This document shows, one piece after another, positions 17,970 through 28,233 of a DNA stretch of 58,071 nucleotides. This stretch comes from Dehalococcoidia bacterium (GTDB taxonomy: Bacteria > Chloroflexota > Dehalococcoidia > Lucifugimonadales > Lucifugimonadaceae). The first letter of the stretch is position 1, and each line of letters opens with the position of its first letter. The notes under the pieces are model-generated. The model was not told the DNA's origin, did no database searches, and saw only the letters and a list, made by a program, of their open reading frames with translations. Position numbers and translations under genes: made by a program. The DNA lies in the NCBI GenBank assembly GCA_022451965.1, contig JAKUNJ010000004.1, positions 150,325-208,395 on the forward strand, in the 5' to 3' direction.

Positions 17970-19103
17970 TTAGTCAGGTCTAGCCTCTAAATTAACCTCT
18001 AAATTTAGGTATTTATAATCTCTAACTACTTCTATTTTTACTATATCCCCAGGTTCAGTGTTAAGTGCTAAATAGGATATTAAGTCTTCAAATGTATTTA
18101 TTTTAAAGTTATCAATTTTTGTTATTATGTCACCATCATAATTTATGCTTGACATTGAAGAAGATGAATCACCTAAAATACCTGATTTATCTGCAGGCCC
18201 ATTAGATAAAACATTGAGTATCAGTATTCCCTTGAAGTTTTCTTCTATATCAGCTCTTATCCTTGTTCCGAAATCTAAATTTAAGGCAGTTATTCCTAGA
18301 TATGAATATTTGTGATCTTTCCCATTAATAATACTTTTTACCACTCTTTTGGCTAAATTTATTGGTACAGCAAATCCAACGCCTGAATTTTGCCTTGAAC
18401 TACTTTTTATTTGAGTATTTATTCCAATCACCTTACCATCCTTATTGAGCAGAGGGCCACCAGAATTTCCTGGATTTATTGCAGCATCTGTTTGGATTAC
18501 ACTTGGAATCTTATATGGAGTAAATGTTGAATCTAAAGATCTACCAATGGCACTAACGATACCGGTAGTCATGGTAAATTCTTGATCAAAGGGGCTGCCA
18601 ATTGCTATAGTCAAGTCGCCTGGAGATATAAGATCAGAGTCATATAACTCAAGAGGAGATAATGCATTTATTTTTTCATCATTATTAGGATTATAAATTT
18701 TTATGATTGCCAAATCAGCAGAAGAATCTAATCCAACTATATTTGCTAAGTATTCATCGTTATTAATTGTTCTTACCACAATTATAGGGTTATTATTAGA
18801 TACGGCTGGTTGAATAACATGATAATTAGTTAGTATATTCCCATTATTATCCCAAAGAAAACCTGAACCTGTTCCAATTTTATTGTCTGGGATCCCTGAT
18901 AGATCTCTAGAATACAAATCTATTTGAACAACTGATTTAGTTGATTTAATGTAAATATCTTTATATTTATTTTCTGAATCTTCTAATGGTTTATTTTCTT
19001 GAATAACTAAATCTGACTCTTCTGGTGTATCCCATTGATCATTATCACATGAAACAAAAAATAAAGATAAGATTGTTATGAATGTGTAGAGTTTCATAAT
19101 CAT
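17970..19103 (-). CDS. HtrA/Deg-like trypsin-type serine protease, lipoprotein with PDZ domain
   Basis: A 377-residue exported protease of the DegP/DegS type. The N-terminus is a lipoprotein signal peptide ending LFFVSC (Cys19). The trypsin-like domain carries the full triad: His95 in TNYHV, Asp130 in SSADLAI and Ser214 in GNSGGPL. A PDZ domain (about 270-372) includes GILILNVLSNGPADKSGI. Such proteins degrade or sense misfolded proteins outside the membrane. It follows nadE by 32 bases and may be read as the last gene of the glnA operon. The MIM start leaves two nearby ATGs as options. Confidence 0.9.
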   Translation of the reverse strand: MIMKLYTFITILSLFFVSCDNDQWDTPEESDLVIQENKPLEDSENKYKDIYIKSTKSVVQIDLYSRDLSGIPDNKIGTGSGFLWDNNGNILTNYHVIQPAVSNNNPIIVVRTINNDEYLANIVGLDSSADLAIIKIYNPNNDEKINALSPLELYDSDLISPGDLTIAIGSPFDQEFTMTTGIVSAIGRSLDSTFTPYKIPSVIQTDAAINPGNSGGPLLNKDGKVIGINTQIKSSSRQNSGVGFAVPINLAKRVVKSIINGKDHKYSYLGITALNLDFGTRIRADIEENFKGILILNVLSNGPADKSGILGDSSSSMSSINYDGDIITKIDNFKINTFEDLISYLALNTEPGDIVKIEVVRDYKYLNLEVNLEARPD

Positions 19104-19135
19104 ACTTTTAACCTTATATCATAATGTTGAAAATT

Positions 19136-20872
19136 TTAGGAATCAGTAAAGTTTTTATAAGAAAATTCATAATCTGAAGAGATTGGATATCTTCTATCTC
19201 TTCCAAAGGCCAAAGGAGTTATCTTTACTCCTGGTGGTGACTGTCTTCTTTTGTATTCATTTCTATCAATCATTCTCAAAATTTCAATTATTCTTTCTTC
19301 TGACATTATTGATGTTACATCTGAAGAGTTTAATATTTCTTCTATACTTTGTTTTTGTTCAATATATTTTTCAATAATCTTATCTAAAATTCCATAGTCA
19401 GGTAAAGTATCCTTATCAAACTGATTTGGTCGCAACTCAGCTGATGGAGGTTTAATTAATATATTCTTTGGTATTATTTCTAAATCGGAGGTCTCATTTA
19501 TATGATTAGCTAGTTTGTATACTAATGTTTTAGGTACATCTTTTAGAACAGAAAAACCACCAGCCATGTCTCCATATAGAGTGGCATATCCAGTTGCCAT
19601 TTCAGATTTATTCCCTGTGGAAAGGACAAGCCAAGAAAATTTATTTGATATTGCCATTATTAAATTACCTCTTATCCGAGATTGTAAATTTTCCTCTGCA
19701 TTATTTTCTTTGGTTCCTTGAAAAATATTTTTTAATGTTCCTAATATAGAATTATGAGAATCTTTTATTGGAATATTGATAAGTTCAATGCCTAGGTTAT
19801 TACAAAGCCCTTCGGAGTCTATTATTGAATGACTTGAGGAATATTTAGAAGGCAATGTTACTACTTTTACATTTTCTTTACCAACAGCCATAACTGCAAT
19901 ATAAGTAACTAAAGCAGAATCAATTCCACCAGATAAACTTACTAAACATTTTTCGAATCCATTTTTCCAAGCATAGTCTTTAGTTCCTAATATAAGAGCA
20001 TTCAATATATCGTCTAGTTCATTTGATTCTTTTATTTCTCCTAAAGACTTAATTTCATTATGGTTATTAATTTTAATATCTTTTTCTATAATCGTGTAAA
20101 TATGATTTTCTGATTTTTCTTTATAATTTATTTTTTTTGAAATTTCTAAATCAATTATTTCGTCTTTTTCTTCAAAGCTAGGTAAATAGGATATAATTTT
20201 GCCCTTATTATTTATAACCATTGAACTACCGTCGAAGATCAACTCATCTTGGCCCCCAACACTATTTATATATACCAAGTGTGAATTACATTCTTTAGCA
20301 ACTTTACTAAGGTGTGTTTTTCTTAATTCTTTTTTATTTAAGTCATAAGGAGATCCATTTATGTTTAGTAGAAGATTACAATTTAGCTTTGACTGTAATT
20401 TACAAATTTCAAAATCATCCCATATATCCTCGCAAATACTTATTCCTATTTTTATATCTTTATTATTTAAAACAACTAATTCTTTTCCTCTAGTAAAATA
20501 TCTTTTTTCATCAAATACTCCATAATTTGGTAATTTATTTTTTCTATATATAGCTAATAGTTTTTTGCGTGAGATAATAGCTGCTGCATTATAAGTTCCG
20601 AATTTATCTTTATCAATGAAACCAACTATCGCTGTTATATTTTTAGAATGATTAATTATTTGGTTTATAGCTTTTTTATTATTTTCTATAAACTTATCAC
20701 TTAGAACTAGATCTTCTGGGGGATACCCAGTAACTGAGAGCTCTGGAAAGCATATAATATCACATTCTTTACTTTCAGCTTCAGATATTTTTTTAATTAT
20801 TTTTTCAGAATTAATATCTAAAGATCCCACTTTAGTATTAATTTGATTCATTGATATCCTGATACTAGACAT
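19136..20872 (-). CDS. nadE: Glutamine-dependent NAD+ synthetase
   Basis: A 578-residue enzyme amidating deamido-NAD+ with glutamine-derived ammonia. The N-terminal nitrilase-type glutaminase has its triad Glu44 (FPELSVTGYPP), Lys113 (NKLPNYGVFDE) and Cys147 (SICEDIW). The C-terminal synthetase has the PP-loop SGGIDS at 314-319 and STGNKSEMATGYATLYGDMAG, the ATP/NaAD-binding segment. Its location 15 bases after gltD, in the glnA-gltBD operon, ties NAD synthesis to the glutamine supply. Confidence 0.95.
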   Translation of the reverse strand: MSSIRISMNQINTKVGSLDINSEKIIKKISEAESKECDIICFPELSVTGYPPEDLVLSDKFIENNKKAINQIINHSKNITAIVGFIDKDKFGTYNAAAIISRKKLLAIYRKNKLPNYGVFDEKRYFTRGKELVVLNNKDIKIGISICEDIWDDFEICKLQSKLNCNLLLNINGSPYDLNKKELRKTHLSKVAKECNSHLVYINSVGGQDELIFDGSSMVINNKGKIISYLPSFEEKDEIIDLEISKKINYKEKSENHIYTIIEKDIKINNHNEIKSLGEIKESNELDDILNALILGTKDYAWKNGFEKCLVSLSGGIDSALVTYIAVMAVGKENVKVVTLPSKYSSSHSIIDSEGLCNNLGIELINIPIKDSHNSILGTLKNIFQGTKENNAEENLQSRIRGNLIMAISNKFSWLVLSTGNKSEMATGYATLYGDMAGGFSVLKDVPKTLVYKLANHINETSDLEIIPKNILIKPPSAELRPNQFDKDTLPDYGILDKIIEKYIEQKQSIEEILNSSDVTSIMSEERIIEILRMIDRNEYKRRQSPPGVKITPLAFGRDRRYPISSDYEFSYKNFTDS

Positions 20873-20887
20873 CTGTATATCTCAGTC

Positions 20888-22342
20888 CTAATTCACTTTT
20901 CTAAAGTATCCTTTTACATCGGGTAAGTTTGAATTCCCCTGAAGAAAAGTATCTATTTTTTTTGCACAAGATCTTCCACTAGCAATAGCATGAACTACTA
21001 GAGACTGACCTCTTTGCATATCACCACAAGAAAATATTTTATTAATATTTGTCATAAGATTTTCATCTGTTTTGACATTACCTCTGTCATCAAAATTTAC
21101 TCCAAGATCATCTAATAAACCTTCTTGTAAGGGATGGACAAATCCCATAGCTAAAAGAACGAGTTCCGATTTGATTTCAAAATTACTATTTTCTATTTTT
21201 TCCATAGTATATTTACCTGAACTATCTTTTTTCCATTCAACTTTTTCACATATCATTTTTTCTAATTTTTCTGTTCCTTTAAACTCTTTAGTTAATATGC
21301 TATATTCCCTGTTGCCACCCTCTTCATGAGCTGAAGAAGTGCGTAATATCATGGGCCACTCCGGCCAAGGATTATCTGCTGCTCTACCTTCAGGGGGCTC
21401 AGGCATGATTTCAATTTGAGTTATTTTTTTTGCTCCTTGTCGAATTGAAGTACCTAAACAATCCGCTCCAGTATCCCCACCACCGATAATAACTACATTT
21501 TTATCTTTTGCAGTAATATCCCTGTCTTTTGGATTATCATTCCATCTATTTTGTTCGGAAAGAAAGTCCATAGCAAAATGTACACCATCTAATTCCCTTC
21601 CTTTTATAGGAAGGTCTCTAGGAACTGTAGAACCTCCTGCAAGACAGATTGAGTCAAAAGTCTCTAGAAGTTCTTTAGCTTTTATGTCTATGCCAACATC
21701 AACTGAACATTTAAAAATTATTCCTTCTTGTGAAAGAAGCTTAATTCTTCTTTCAACTACTGATTTTTCAAGCTTAAATTCAGGTATCCCAAATCTTAAT
21801 AATCCTCCAGGTTTTTCACTTTTTTCAAAAACTGTAATTTCATGCCCAGCCCTATTCAACTGTTGTGCTGCGGCAAGACCGGCAGGTCCTGAACCAATTA
21901 TAGCTATTTTTTTACCTGTTCTAATTTTTGGAGGCTCAGGTTTTACTAGGCCAGACTCCCAAGCTTTCTCAATTATATTTTTTTCTATCATTTCTATGGA
22001 AACGGGGTCATTATTTATAGAAAGAGTACAAGAAGCTTCGCAAGGTGCTGGACATATTCTTCCGGTAAATTCAGGAAAATTATTAGTCGCAGATAATCTC
22101 AAGTATGCAGATTCCCAGTCCTCTTTATAAACTAGATCATTAAATTCAGGTATAAGATTTCCTAAGGGACATCCATTATTACAAAAAGGAACTCCACAGT
22201 CCATACACCTAGATGCTTGAGCTTTAGTCTCCTCTTTTGTCCAAGGAATGTAAATTTCTTTCCAGTTCTTAACTCTTTCTGCTACTGGCTTTCTTTTTTC
22301 TGTATTTCTTTTTTGGTTTTTAAATCCTGAGATGCTACCCAT
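20888..22342 (-). CDS. gltD: Glutamate synthase small subunit
   Basis: A 484-residue NADPH-oxidising beta subunit of GOGAT that passes electrons through FAD to the large subunit. N-terminal cysteine motifs for 4Fe-4S clusters are seen in ASRCMDCGVPFC, NGCPLGNLIPE and GRICPAPCEASC. Two dinucleotide folds follow: IAIIGSGPAGLAAAQQL for FAD and VVIIGGGDTGADCLGT for NADPH. The terminal FSCGDMQRGQSLVVHAIASG is typical. The start overlaps gltB by 8 bases, so the subunits are translationally coupled. Confidence 0.97.
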   Translation of the reverse strand: MGSISGFKNQKRNTEKRKPVAERVKNWKEIYIPWTKEETKAQASRCMDCGVPFCNNGCPLGNLIPEFNDLVYKEDWESAYLRLSATNNFPEFTGRICPAPCEASCTLSINNDPVSIEMIEKNIIEKAWESGLVKPEPPKIRTGKKIAIIGSGPAGLAAAQQLNRAGHEITVFEKSEKPGGLLRFGIPEFKLEKSVVERRIKLLSQEGIIFKCSVDVGIDIKAKELLETFDSICLAGGSTVPRDLPIKGRELDGVHFAMDFLSEQNRWNDNPKDRDITAKDKNVVIIGGGDTGADCLGTSIRQGAKKITQIEIMPEPPEGRAADNPWPEWPMILRTSSAHEEGGNREYSILTKEFKGTEKLEKMICEKVEWKKDSSGKYTMEKIENSNFEIKSELVLLAMGFVHPLQEGLLDDLGVNFDDRGNVKTDENLMTNINKIFSCGDMQRGQSLVVHAIASGRSCAKKIDTFLQGNSNLPDVKGYFRKVN

Positions 22343-25300
22343 TTACTTTCTCTCTGTTTATGTCTTTTGATTTATATAATATCTTAGCGTAATCTCTTGG
22401 TATTATTTTCTTAAATTGTCTTAATTCATCTTTCCAATTATTTAGAATTCTTTCTGCTATTTTTGATGATGTATATTTTCTATGATCACTTACCATTTTA
22501 TATAGTTTTTTATCGTCATCAGATTGTTCGATAACATATTCTATATCTGATAATTCAGAATTAAAGTTTTCAATAAATTGATCATTTGGATCATAAACAA
22601 AGGAAATACCTCCACTCATACCTGCTCCAAAATTTCTTCCAACTTCACCAAGAACCACTATTGTTCCTCCTGTCATATATTCACAGCCATGATTTCCTAT
22701 ACCTTCTACAACAGCTTTAGCTGCAGAATTCCTTACCCCAAATCTTTCACCTGCTTTTCCATTAATATACACCTCTCCTCCTGTAGAACCATAAAGAGCA
22801 ACATTTCCTATAATTACATTATTTTCTGGAATAAAAGATGAATTTTTAATATTTGGTTTAACCACTATTTTGCCTCCAGATAACCCTTTTGCAAAATAAT
22901 CATTCGCATCTCCTCTAAGGTAAAAACTAATTCCTTTTGATAAAAAAGCACCAAAACTTTGACCAGCAGATCCTTCAAAGTTTATTTTAAGAGTATCTTC
23001 TGGTAGTCCATTATCACCATATAATTTTGTTAATTTACCGGAAATAATAGCTCCAACTGTTCTATTGGTATTATTTATATTAAAATCTAATTCTGTTTTT
23101 TGATTAGATATCTTCTCAAGGTTCAAATTAGATAATATTGTTTGATCTAGAGCAAGTTCTAACTGATGATCTTGAGAAGTTGAACAATAATTTTCAAAAC
23201 CTTCAATGCCTGACGGTTTATAAAGTATTTTTGATAAATCTATTTTATTAGCTTTCCAGTGATCTATATCTTTTCTCTGTTTCAGCTTATCCACTCTGCC
23301 TACCATCTCATTAACTGTTTTGAAACCCAGAGCTGCCATTTCGCTTCTGAGACTTTGTGCTAAAAATCTAAAATAGTTAATTACTGCTTCTGGAGTTCCT
23401 TTGAATAATTTTCTTAATTCTGGGTCTTGCGTTGCTACGCCTACGGAGCATGTGTTTAGATGACATTTTCTAAGCATAATACAACCCATAGTTATTAAAG
23501 AAGCAGTTGCTACTCCCCACTCCTCTGCTCCAAGCATAGTCGCTATAGCTACATCTTTTCCTGTTTTTAGTTGCCCGTCAGTTTGAAGAATTATTCTATC
23601 TCTAAGCCCTTGCTCAACTAAAACTTGTTGAGTCTCTGCTACTCCTAATTCCCAAGGAAGTCCAGCATGTCTAATCGATGATATTGGAGACGCTCCAGTT
23701 CCTCCTGAAAAACCAGATATCAATACTACATCAGCTTTTCCTTTAGATACTCCAGCTGCAATAATGCCAACACCTACTTCGGATACTAATTTTACATGTA
23801 TTCTTGCTTTTTCATTAACATTTTTGAGATCATGAATTAGCTGAGCCATATCCTCAATAGAATAAATATCATGATGAGGAGGAGGGGAAATAAGCTCAAC
23901 TCCCGGTGTAGTTTTTCTGATTGATGCAATGTATTCTGATATTTTATGCCCAGGTATTTCTCCCCCCTCACCTGGCTTTGCTCCTTGAGCCATTTTTATT
24001 TGTATGTCTCTTGAATTTACTAAATAATTTGTATTTACTCCAAATCTTCCTGATGCAACCTGCTTGACTGCAGAATTTCGTGAATCTCCATTTGAATCAG
24101 GTTTATATCTTGTTTCATCTTCTCCCCCTTCACCTGTATTTGACCTTGCTCCTATTCTATTCATTGCTATAGCTAATGTTTCATGAGCTTCTCTTGATAT
24201 AGAACCTAAAGAAATCGCACCTGTTGCAAATCTTTTTAAGATTTCAATTTCAGGCTCAACATCTTCTAGCTTTATTGATTTTGAATTTTTGTAGTCAATC
24301 TCAAGTAAATTTCTTATAGTGATATCACCATAATAATCCTTATTTGCCGCATCCTCGAATTTTTTATAGGTTTCTAAATCATTTTGAGTTGATGACTTTT
24401 GAAGGAGTGAAATAGTTTCAGGAGACCACATATGTCTTTCACCTGTACCTCTCCATAAGTAAAGTCCACCTAAATCGAGCTTAAGGTTTGAAGGTATTTG
24501 AGAGTCAGAAAATGCGTTTTTATGAAAAAGTAAATAATCATCGCTAATCTCATCAATACCAATTCCACTAATTCTTGAAGGGGTCCAAGTAAAAGATTTA
24601 TTAATTAATTCTTCTCCAATACCTAAAGCTTCAAATTGTTGTGCCCCCATGTAACCTTGAAGAGTTGAAATACCCATTTTTGACATTGTTTTCAAAACTC
24701 CAGATATCGCAGCCTTACAAAATTTTTCCTGATTTTTTCTAAAATTTTCTGAATCTGAAAAACTTCTTACTGTATCCAGTGCAATAAAAGGATTGATGGC
24801 TGATATTCCATAGCCAAAAAGTAATGCAAAGTGATGAACTTCTCTTGCTTCACCAGTTTCATACACTAAATCTACTTTATCTCTTAAATTATTTCTAATT
24901 AAGTGATGATGTAATGTACCCGCAACTAGTAAAGAAGGTAAAGCTGCTTTATTTTTAGTAACACCTCTATCAGAAAGTATGATGATAGAAACTTTATTTT
25001 TAATTAAGTTTTCTGCTTCAATCTTAATTTTTTCAAGGCATTCTATAAAACCATCTTTGCCTTTTACAACATCATATGTAGTAGAAATTTTTCTTGACTT
25101 AATCCCATTATGCTGAATGCTTAGGAGCTTGGATATTTCCTCATTAAGCATTATAGGCCTTTCTATTTTTACCAATTCAGAATGTTCTGGTGTTTCAGAT
25201 AATAAATTCTCTCTTTTTCCAACTAAAATACTCATTTGGGTGACCATTTTTTCCCTAATTGGATCTAGGGGAGGATTAGATACTTGAGCAAAAAGTTGTT

Positions 25301-26891
25301 TAAAGTATGAAAATAAATTTTGAGGTTTATCTGAAAGAATAGCTAGAGGAGCATCATTACCCATAGAACCATTTGGTTGGTTACCACTTTCACTCATAGG
25401 TTTTATAATCACTTCTATATCTTCATTTGAATATCCATAAGATATTTGTTGTTCTAGTAGAGCTGATCCTTCAAAAGCTTCTTCATTTTTGCCTTCTTCT
25501 ATGTCATCTAAGTTAATTGATTTCTGATTTACCCATTTTGAGTAGGGTTGCTTATCAACTAACTTTTCTATTATTTCTTCTGAATCAATTATTCTACCTT
25601 GCTCAAAGTCGACTAGAAATCCTTTACCTGGAGTCATTCTAGACTTGAGTTTTATATTTTCTGAATCAACTTTTAGGACTCCTGTTTCTGAGGACATAAT
25701 AAGGATGTCATCATTAGTAACTGTATATCTAAAAGGCCTAAATCCATTTCTATCTAGACAAGCACCCAATTTATCTCCATCTGTAAATGCAATCATTGCG
25801 GGACCATCCCAAGGTTCCATTAGGCCAGCATGATACTGATAAAAATCTTTAGTTTTCTGGTCCATCTGTTCATTGTGGTCCCATGCAGCGGGTATCATCA
25901 TAGAAGCAACATGCTCAATTGACCTACCACCATGAAATAATAATTCAAACACATTATCTAATGAAGCTGTGTCAGAAGCATCTTCTTCACAAATTGGCAA
26001 AATATCTGTTTTTTTGTAAAATTTTGAAGTTAAGATATTATTTTCCTTAGCTTTCATCCAGTTTCTATTGCCTCTAACAGTATTAATTTCCCCATTATGA
26101 GCAAGCATTCTATAAGGATGTGCCAATTTCCATGACCCTAAAGTGTTCGTTGAAAATCTTGAATGAACCAACCCAAAGCAGCTTTCTATTTTTTCAGAAT
26201 TGAGGTCGTTATAAAAATTTGCGAGCTGTTCTGTTCTTAGTAGTCCTTTGTAAACTATTATTTTGTTTGATAATGAACATATATAAAATTCATTATCAAT
26301 AATTAGCTTGTTTTGAGGGTTCTTAATCAAATTAATTCTATTTTCAATAATTTTTCTCAAAATATATAATTCTTTACCAAAGTTATTTTTGTTCTTGGAA
26401 TTATTCTCAATAAATATTTGTTTTATATTAGGCATAGCCTCTTTAGACCATTTACCTATTTTTTTTGGGTTAGTAGGCACATCTCTAATGTGTAAAAGAC
26501 TTAGTGAATTTTCTTCAAGTTCACTTTTAATGATATTAATTATTTCCCTTTGAAGACTATTTTCAGTAGGTAAGAAAATAATTCCAGTTGCATAATTCCC
26601 TACATTTGGTAAATTTACATTATCTTTTGCCAACTCTTCTCTGTAAAATTTATCAGGTATTTGAATTGTAATACCTGCTCCATCTCCAGTTTCTGGATCA
26701 CAACCACATGCTCCTCTATGCTCCAGATTTACAAGAACTTCTAAGGAATTCTTAACTATAGTATTAGACTTAGTCCCTTTGATATTAGCAACAACACCAA
26801 CACCGCATGCATCTTTATCTAAGTGGTAACTGCAAAGACCTTGGGTCTTCAAGTTATCTAATTTTTTTAAGAGCATATTTTTCTTAAACAT
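22335..26891 (-). CDS. gltB: Glutamate synthase large subunit
   Basis: A 1518-residue GOGAT alpha subunit that makes two glutamates from glutamine and 2-oxoglutarate. The Ntn glutaminase domain starts at Cys29 (DACGVGVVAN), after a propeptide, and includes LVHSRFSTNT. A linker region follows, then the FMN-binding synthase domain (about 860-1200) with SGGTGASPISS. The 3Fe-4S cysteines are in CIMLRKCHLNTC. The C-terminal GXGXG beta-helix (about 1290-1480) has repeated GGxGGxxxV motifs. The length is standard. A second ATG at codon 6 could be the real start. Confidence 0.97.
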   Translation of the reverse strand: MFKKNMLLKKLDNLKTQGLCSYHLDKDACGVGVVANIKGTKSNTIVKNSLEVLVNLEHRGACGCDPETGDGAGITIQIPDKFYREELAKDNVNLPNVGNYATGIIFLPTENSLQREIINIIKSELEENSLSLLHIRDVPTNPKKIGKWSKEAMPNIKQIFIENNSKNKNNFGKELYILRKIIENRINLIKNPQNKLIIDNEFYICSLSNKIIVYKGLLRTEQLANFYNDLNSEKIESCFGLVHSRFSTNTLGSWKLAHPYRMLAHNGEINTVRGNRNWMKAKENNILTSKFYKKTDILPICEEDASDTASLDNVFELLFHGGRSIEHVASMMIPAAWDHNEQMDQKTKDFYQYHAGLMEPWDGPAMIAFTDGDKLGACLDRNGFRPFRYTVTNDDILIMSSETGVLKVDSENIKLKSRMTPGKGFLVDFEQGRIIDSEEIIEKLVDKQPYSKWVNQKSINLDDIEEGKNEEAFEGSALLEQQISYGYSNEDIEVIIKPMSESGNQPNGSMGNDAPLAILSDKPQNLFSYFKQLFAQVSNPPLDPIREKMVTQMSILVGKRENLLSETPEHSELVKIERPIMLNEEISKLLSIQHNGIKSRKISTTYDVVKGKDGFIECLEKIKIEAENLIKNKVSIIILSDRGVTKNKAALPSLLVAGTLHHHLIRNNLRDKVDLVYETGEAREVHHFALLFGYGISAINPFIALDTVRSFSDSENFRKNQEKFCKAAISGVLKTMSKMGISTLQGYMGAQQFEALGIGEELINKSFTWTPSRISGIGIDEISDDYLLFHKNAFSDSQIPSNLKLDLGGLYLWRGTGERHMWSPETISLLQKSSTQNDLETYKKFEDAANKDYYGDITIRNLLEIDYKNSKSIKLEDVEPEIEILKRFATGAISLGSISREAHETLAIAMNRIGARSNTGEGGEDETRYKPDSNGDSRNSAVKQVASGRFGVNTNYLVNSRDIQIKMAQGAKPGEGGEIPGHKISEYIASIRKTTPGVELISPPPHHDIYSIEDMAQLIHDLKNVNEKARIHVKLVSEVGVGIIAAGVSKGKADVVLISGFSGGTGASPISSIRHAGLPWELGVAETQQVLVEQGLRDRIILQTDGQLKTGKDVAIATMLGAEEWGVATASLITMGCIMLRKCHLNTCSVGVATQDPELRKLFKGTPEAVINYFRFLAQSLRSEMAALGFKTVNEMVGRVDKLKQRKDIDHWKANKIDLSKILYKPSGIEGFENYCSTSQDHQLELALDQTILSNLNLEKISNQKTELDFNINNTNRTVGAIISGKLTKLYGDNGLPEDTLKINFEGSAGQSFGAFLSKGISFYLRGDANDYFAKGLSGGKIVVKPNIKNSSFIPENNVIIGNVALYGSTGGEVYINGKAGERFGVRNSAAKAVVEGIGNHGCEYMTGGTIVVLGEVGRNFGAGMSGGISFVYDPNDQFIENFNSELSDIEYVIEQSDDDKKLYKMVSDHRKYTSSKIAERILNNWKDELRQFKKIIPRDYAKILYKSKDINREKVNG

Positions 26892-26946
26892 AATCTTTAA
26901 TTTAAACTCAAACTTATAATTTTTTAATAATGAAATCCCAAAGTTC

Positions 26947-28233
26947 TTATAGAAACTTTAAGTAAAAATCTCTTTCGTAATCGGTGACTATTGAGTTATG
27001 ATCTATCCACTCTTTTTCTTTATTGACTACAATACTATTATATGCGTCTAAGCCTATAGCGTCCTGCAAAAAATTACCTTTTTGAGATTCTTTAATAGCG
27101 TCACTTAAAGTATTTGGAATATTTGATTCCCAATTTTTGGGGATTTCTAAATTATTATTGATGCCAAGCATGCCTGCGTGAAGTATAGCAGCTAATGCCA
27201 AATAAGGATTGCATCCAGAATCTGGTAACCTAAATTCAATTCTAGAATTATCTAAATTATTTTCATAAATATGAGGAATTCTCACTAAGTTAGATATCTG
27301 GAGCTCATTTCCCATACCTGCAATTGGAGCTTCAAGGTCAGGTAATAATCTTTTATATGAGTTCAACCATTGATTAGTCACAAGGGCCATATTAGAAGAG
27401 TACTTTACTAAACCGGCAAGAAATCCTTTGCCTGTTTTTGATATTCTATCTTTGCCTTTCGAAGCAAAGGTATTTTTGTCACCTTTGTATAAAGAAAGAT
27501 GGAAATGCAATCCACTTCCATTAAGGTTTTGAAATGGTCTTGGCATAAAAGTTGCAAAACCGCCTAATTTTGTTGCAGTTTGCTTTACAACCAATCTTGT
27601 AGTCACTATTGAATCAGCCATTGTTAGTGCATCAGTGTGTTTCAGTCCTATCTCGTGCTGTCCTGATGACACTTCATGATGTGAGCTTCTTACAGGAATT
27701 CCCATTTCTTCTAAACTCAACACACACTCTCTTCTTAGGTCAGATCCTTTGTTATCATCCGAGGTTTGGTCAAAATACCCTGCGTCATCCATATCTGCAT
27801 TTTTTTTATCACTATCTAAAAAATAATATTCAATTTCAGGCCCTACATAAAATTTATATCCAGCTTTGTTTACTTCCTCAAGTTTATTCTGTAAAACCTT
27901 TCTACTATCTATTATGGATTCTCGATTATCAAAACTCTTAAGATTACAAAAAAGTCTAGCTACAGAATTTTCATTTGGTCTCCATGGAAGAATTTGCCAA
28001 GTTGTAAGATCAGGTATAGCTAGAGTATCAGACTCTCCGCCTCTAGCAATGCCTTCAATAGCGCCTCCATCAAAAATTACTCCTTTTTCAATACAGTCTT
28101 CTAAGTCCTCTACATTGATTGCAAATCCTTTTAACCTTCCTAGAATATCTGTAAACCACAATCGAATAAATTTTACATCGTGTTCAGATGCTTGCTTTAA
28201 AATAAATTCTTTAGTGTCTGAGTAATCATTCAT
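26947..28233 (-). CDS. glnA: Glutamine synthetase, short type I
   Basis: A 428-residue enzyme combining glutamate, ammonia and ATP. It has the beta-grasp N-terminus (KFIRLWFTDILGRLKGFAI), VGPEIEYYFLD with metal-binding glutamates, SSGQHEIGLKH, the ATP-site NGSGLHFHLSL, and EFRLPDSGCNPYLALAAILHAG near the C-terminus. It is shorter than classical enterobacterial enzymes (about 470), and the adenylylation-site motif NLY-D-LP is not seen, which suggests control by feedback or transcription. Its start overlaps the upstream regulator by 8 bases. Confidence 0.95.
   Translation of the reverse strand: MNDYSDTKEFILKQASEHDVKFIRLWFTDILGRLKGFAINVEDLEDCIEKGVIFDGGAIEGIARGGESDTLAIPDLTTWQILPWRPNENSVARLFCNLKSFDNRESIIDSRKVLQNKLEEVNKAGYKFYVGPEIEYYFLDSDKKNADMDDAGYFDQTSDDNKGSDLRRECVLSLEEMGIPVRSSHHEVSSGQHEIGLKHTDALTMADSIVTTRLVVKQTATKLGGFATFMPRPFQNLNGSGLHFHLSLYKGDKNTFASKGKDRISKTGKGFLAGLVKYSSNMALVTNQWLNSYKRLLPDLEAPIAGMGNELQISNLVRIPHIYENNLDNSRIEFRLPDSGCNPYLALAAILHAGMLGINNNLEIPKNWESNIPNTLSDAIKESQKGNFLQDAIGLDAYNSIVVNKEKEWIDHNSIVTDYERDFYLKFL

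Noticed and set aside
21684-22130. 148-codon plus-strand frame opposite gltD
   Set aside because: It is antisense to the conserved GltD flavin and cysteine motifs and has no recognisable domain.
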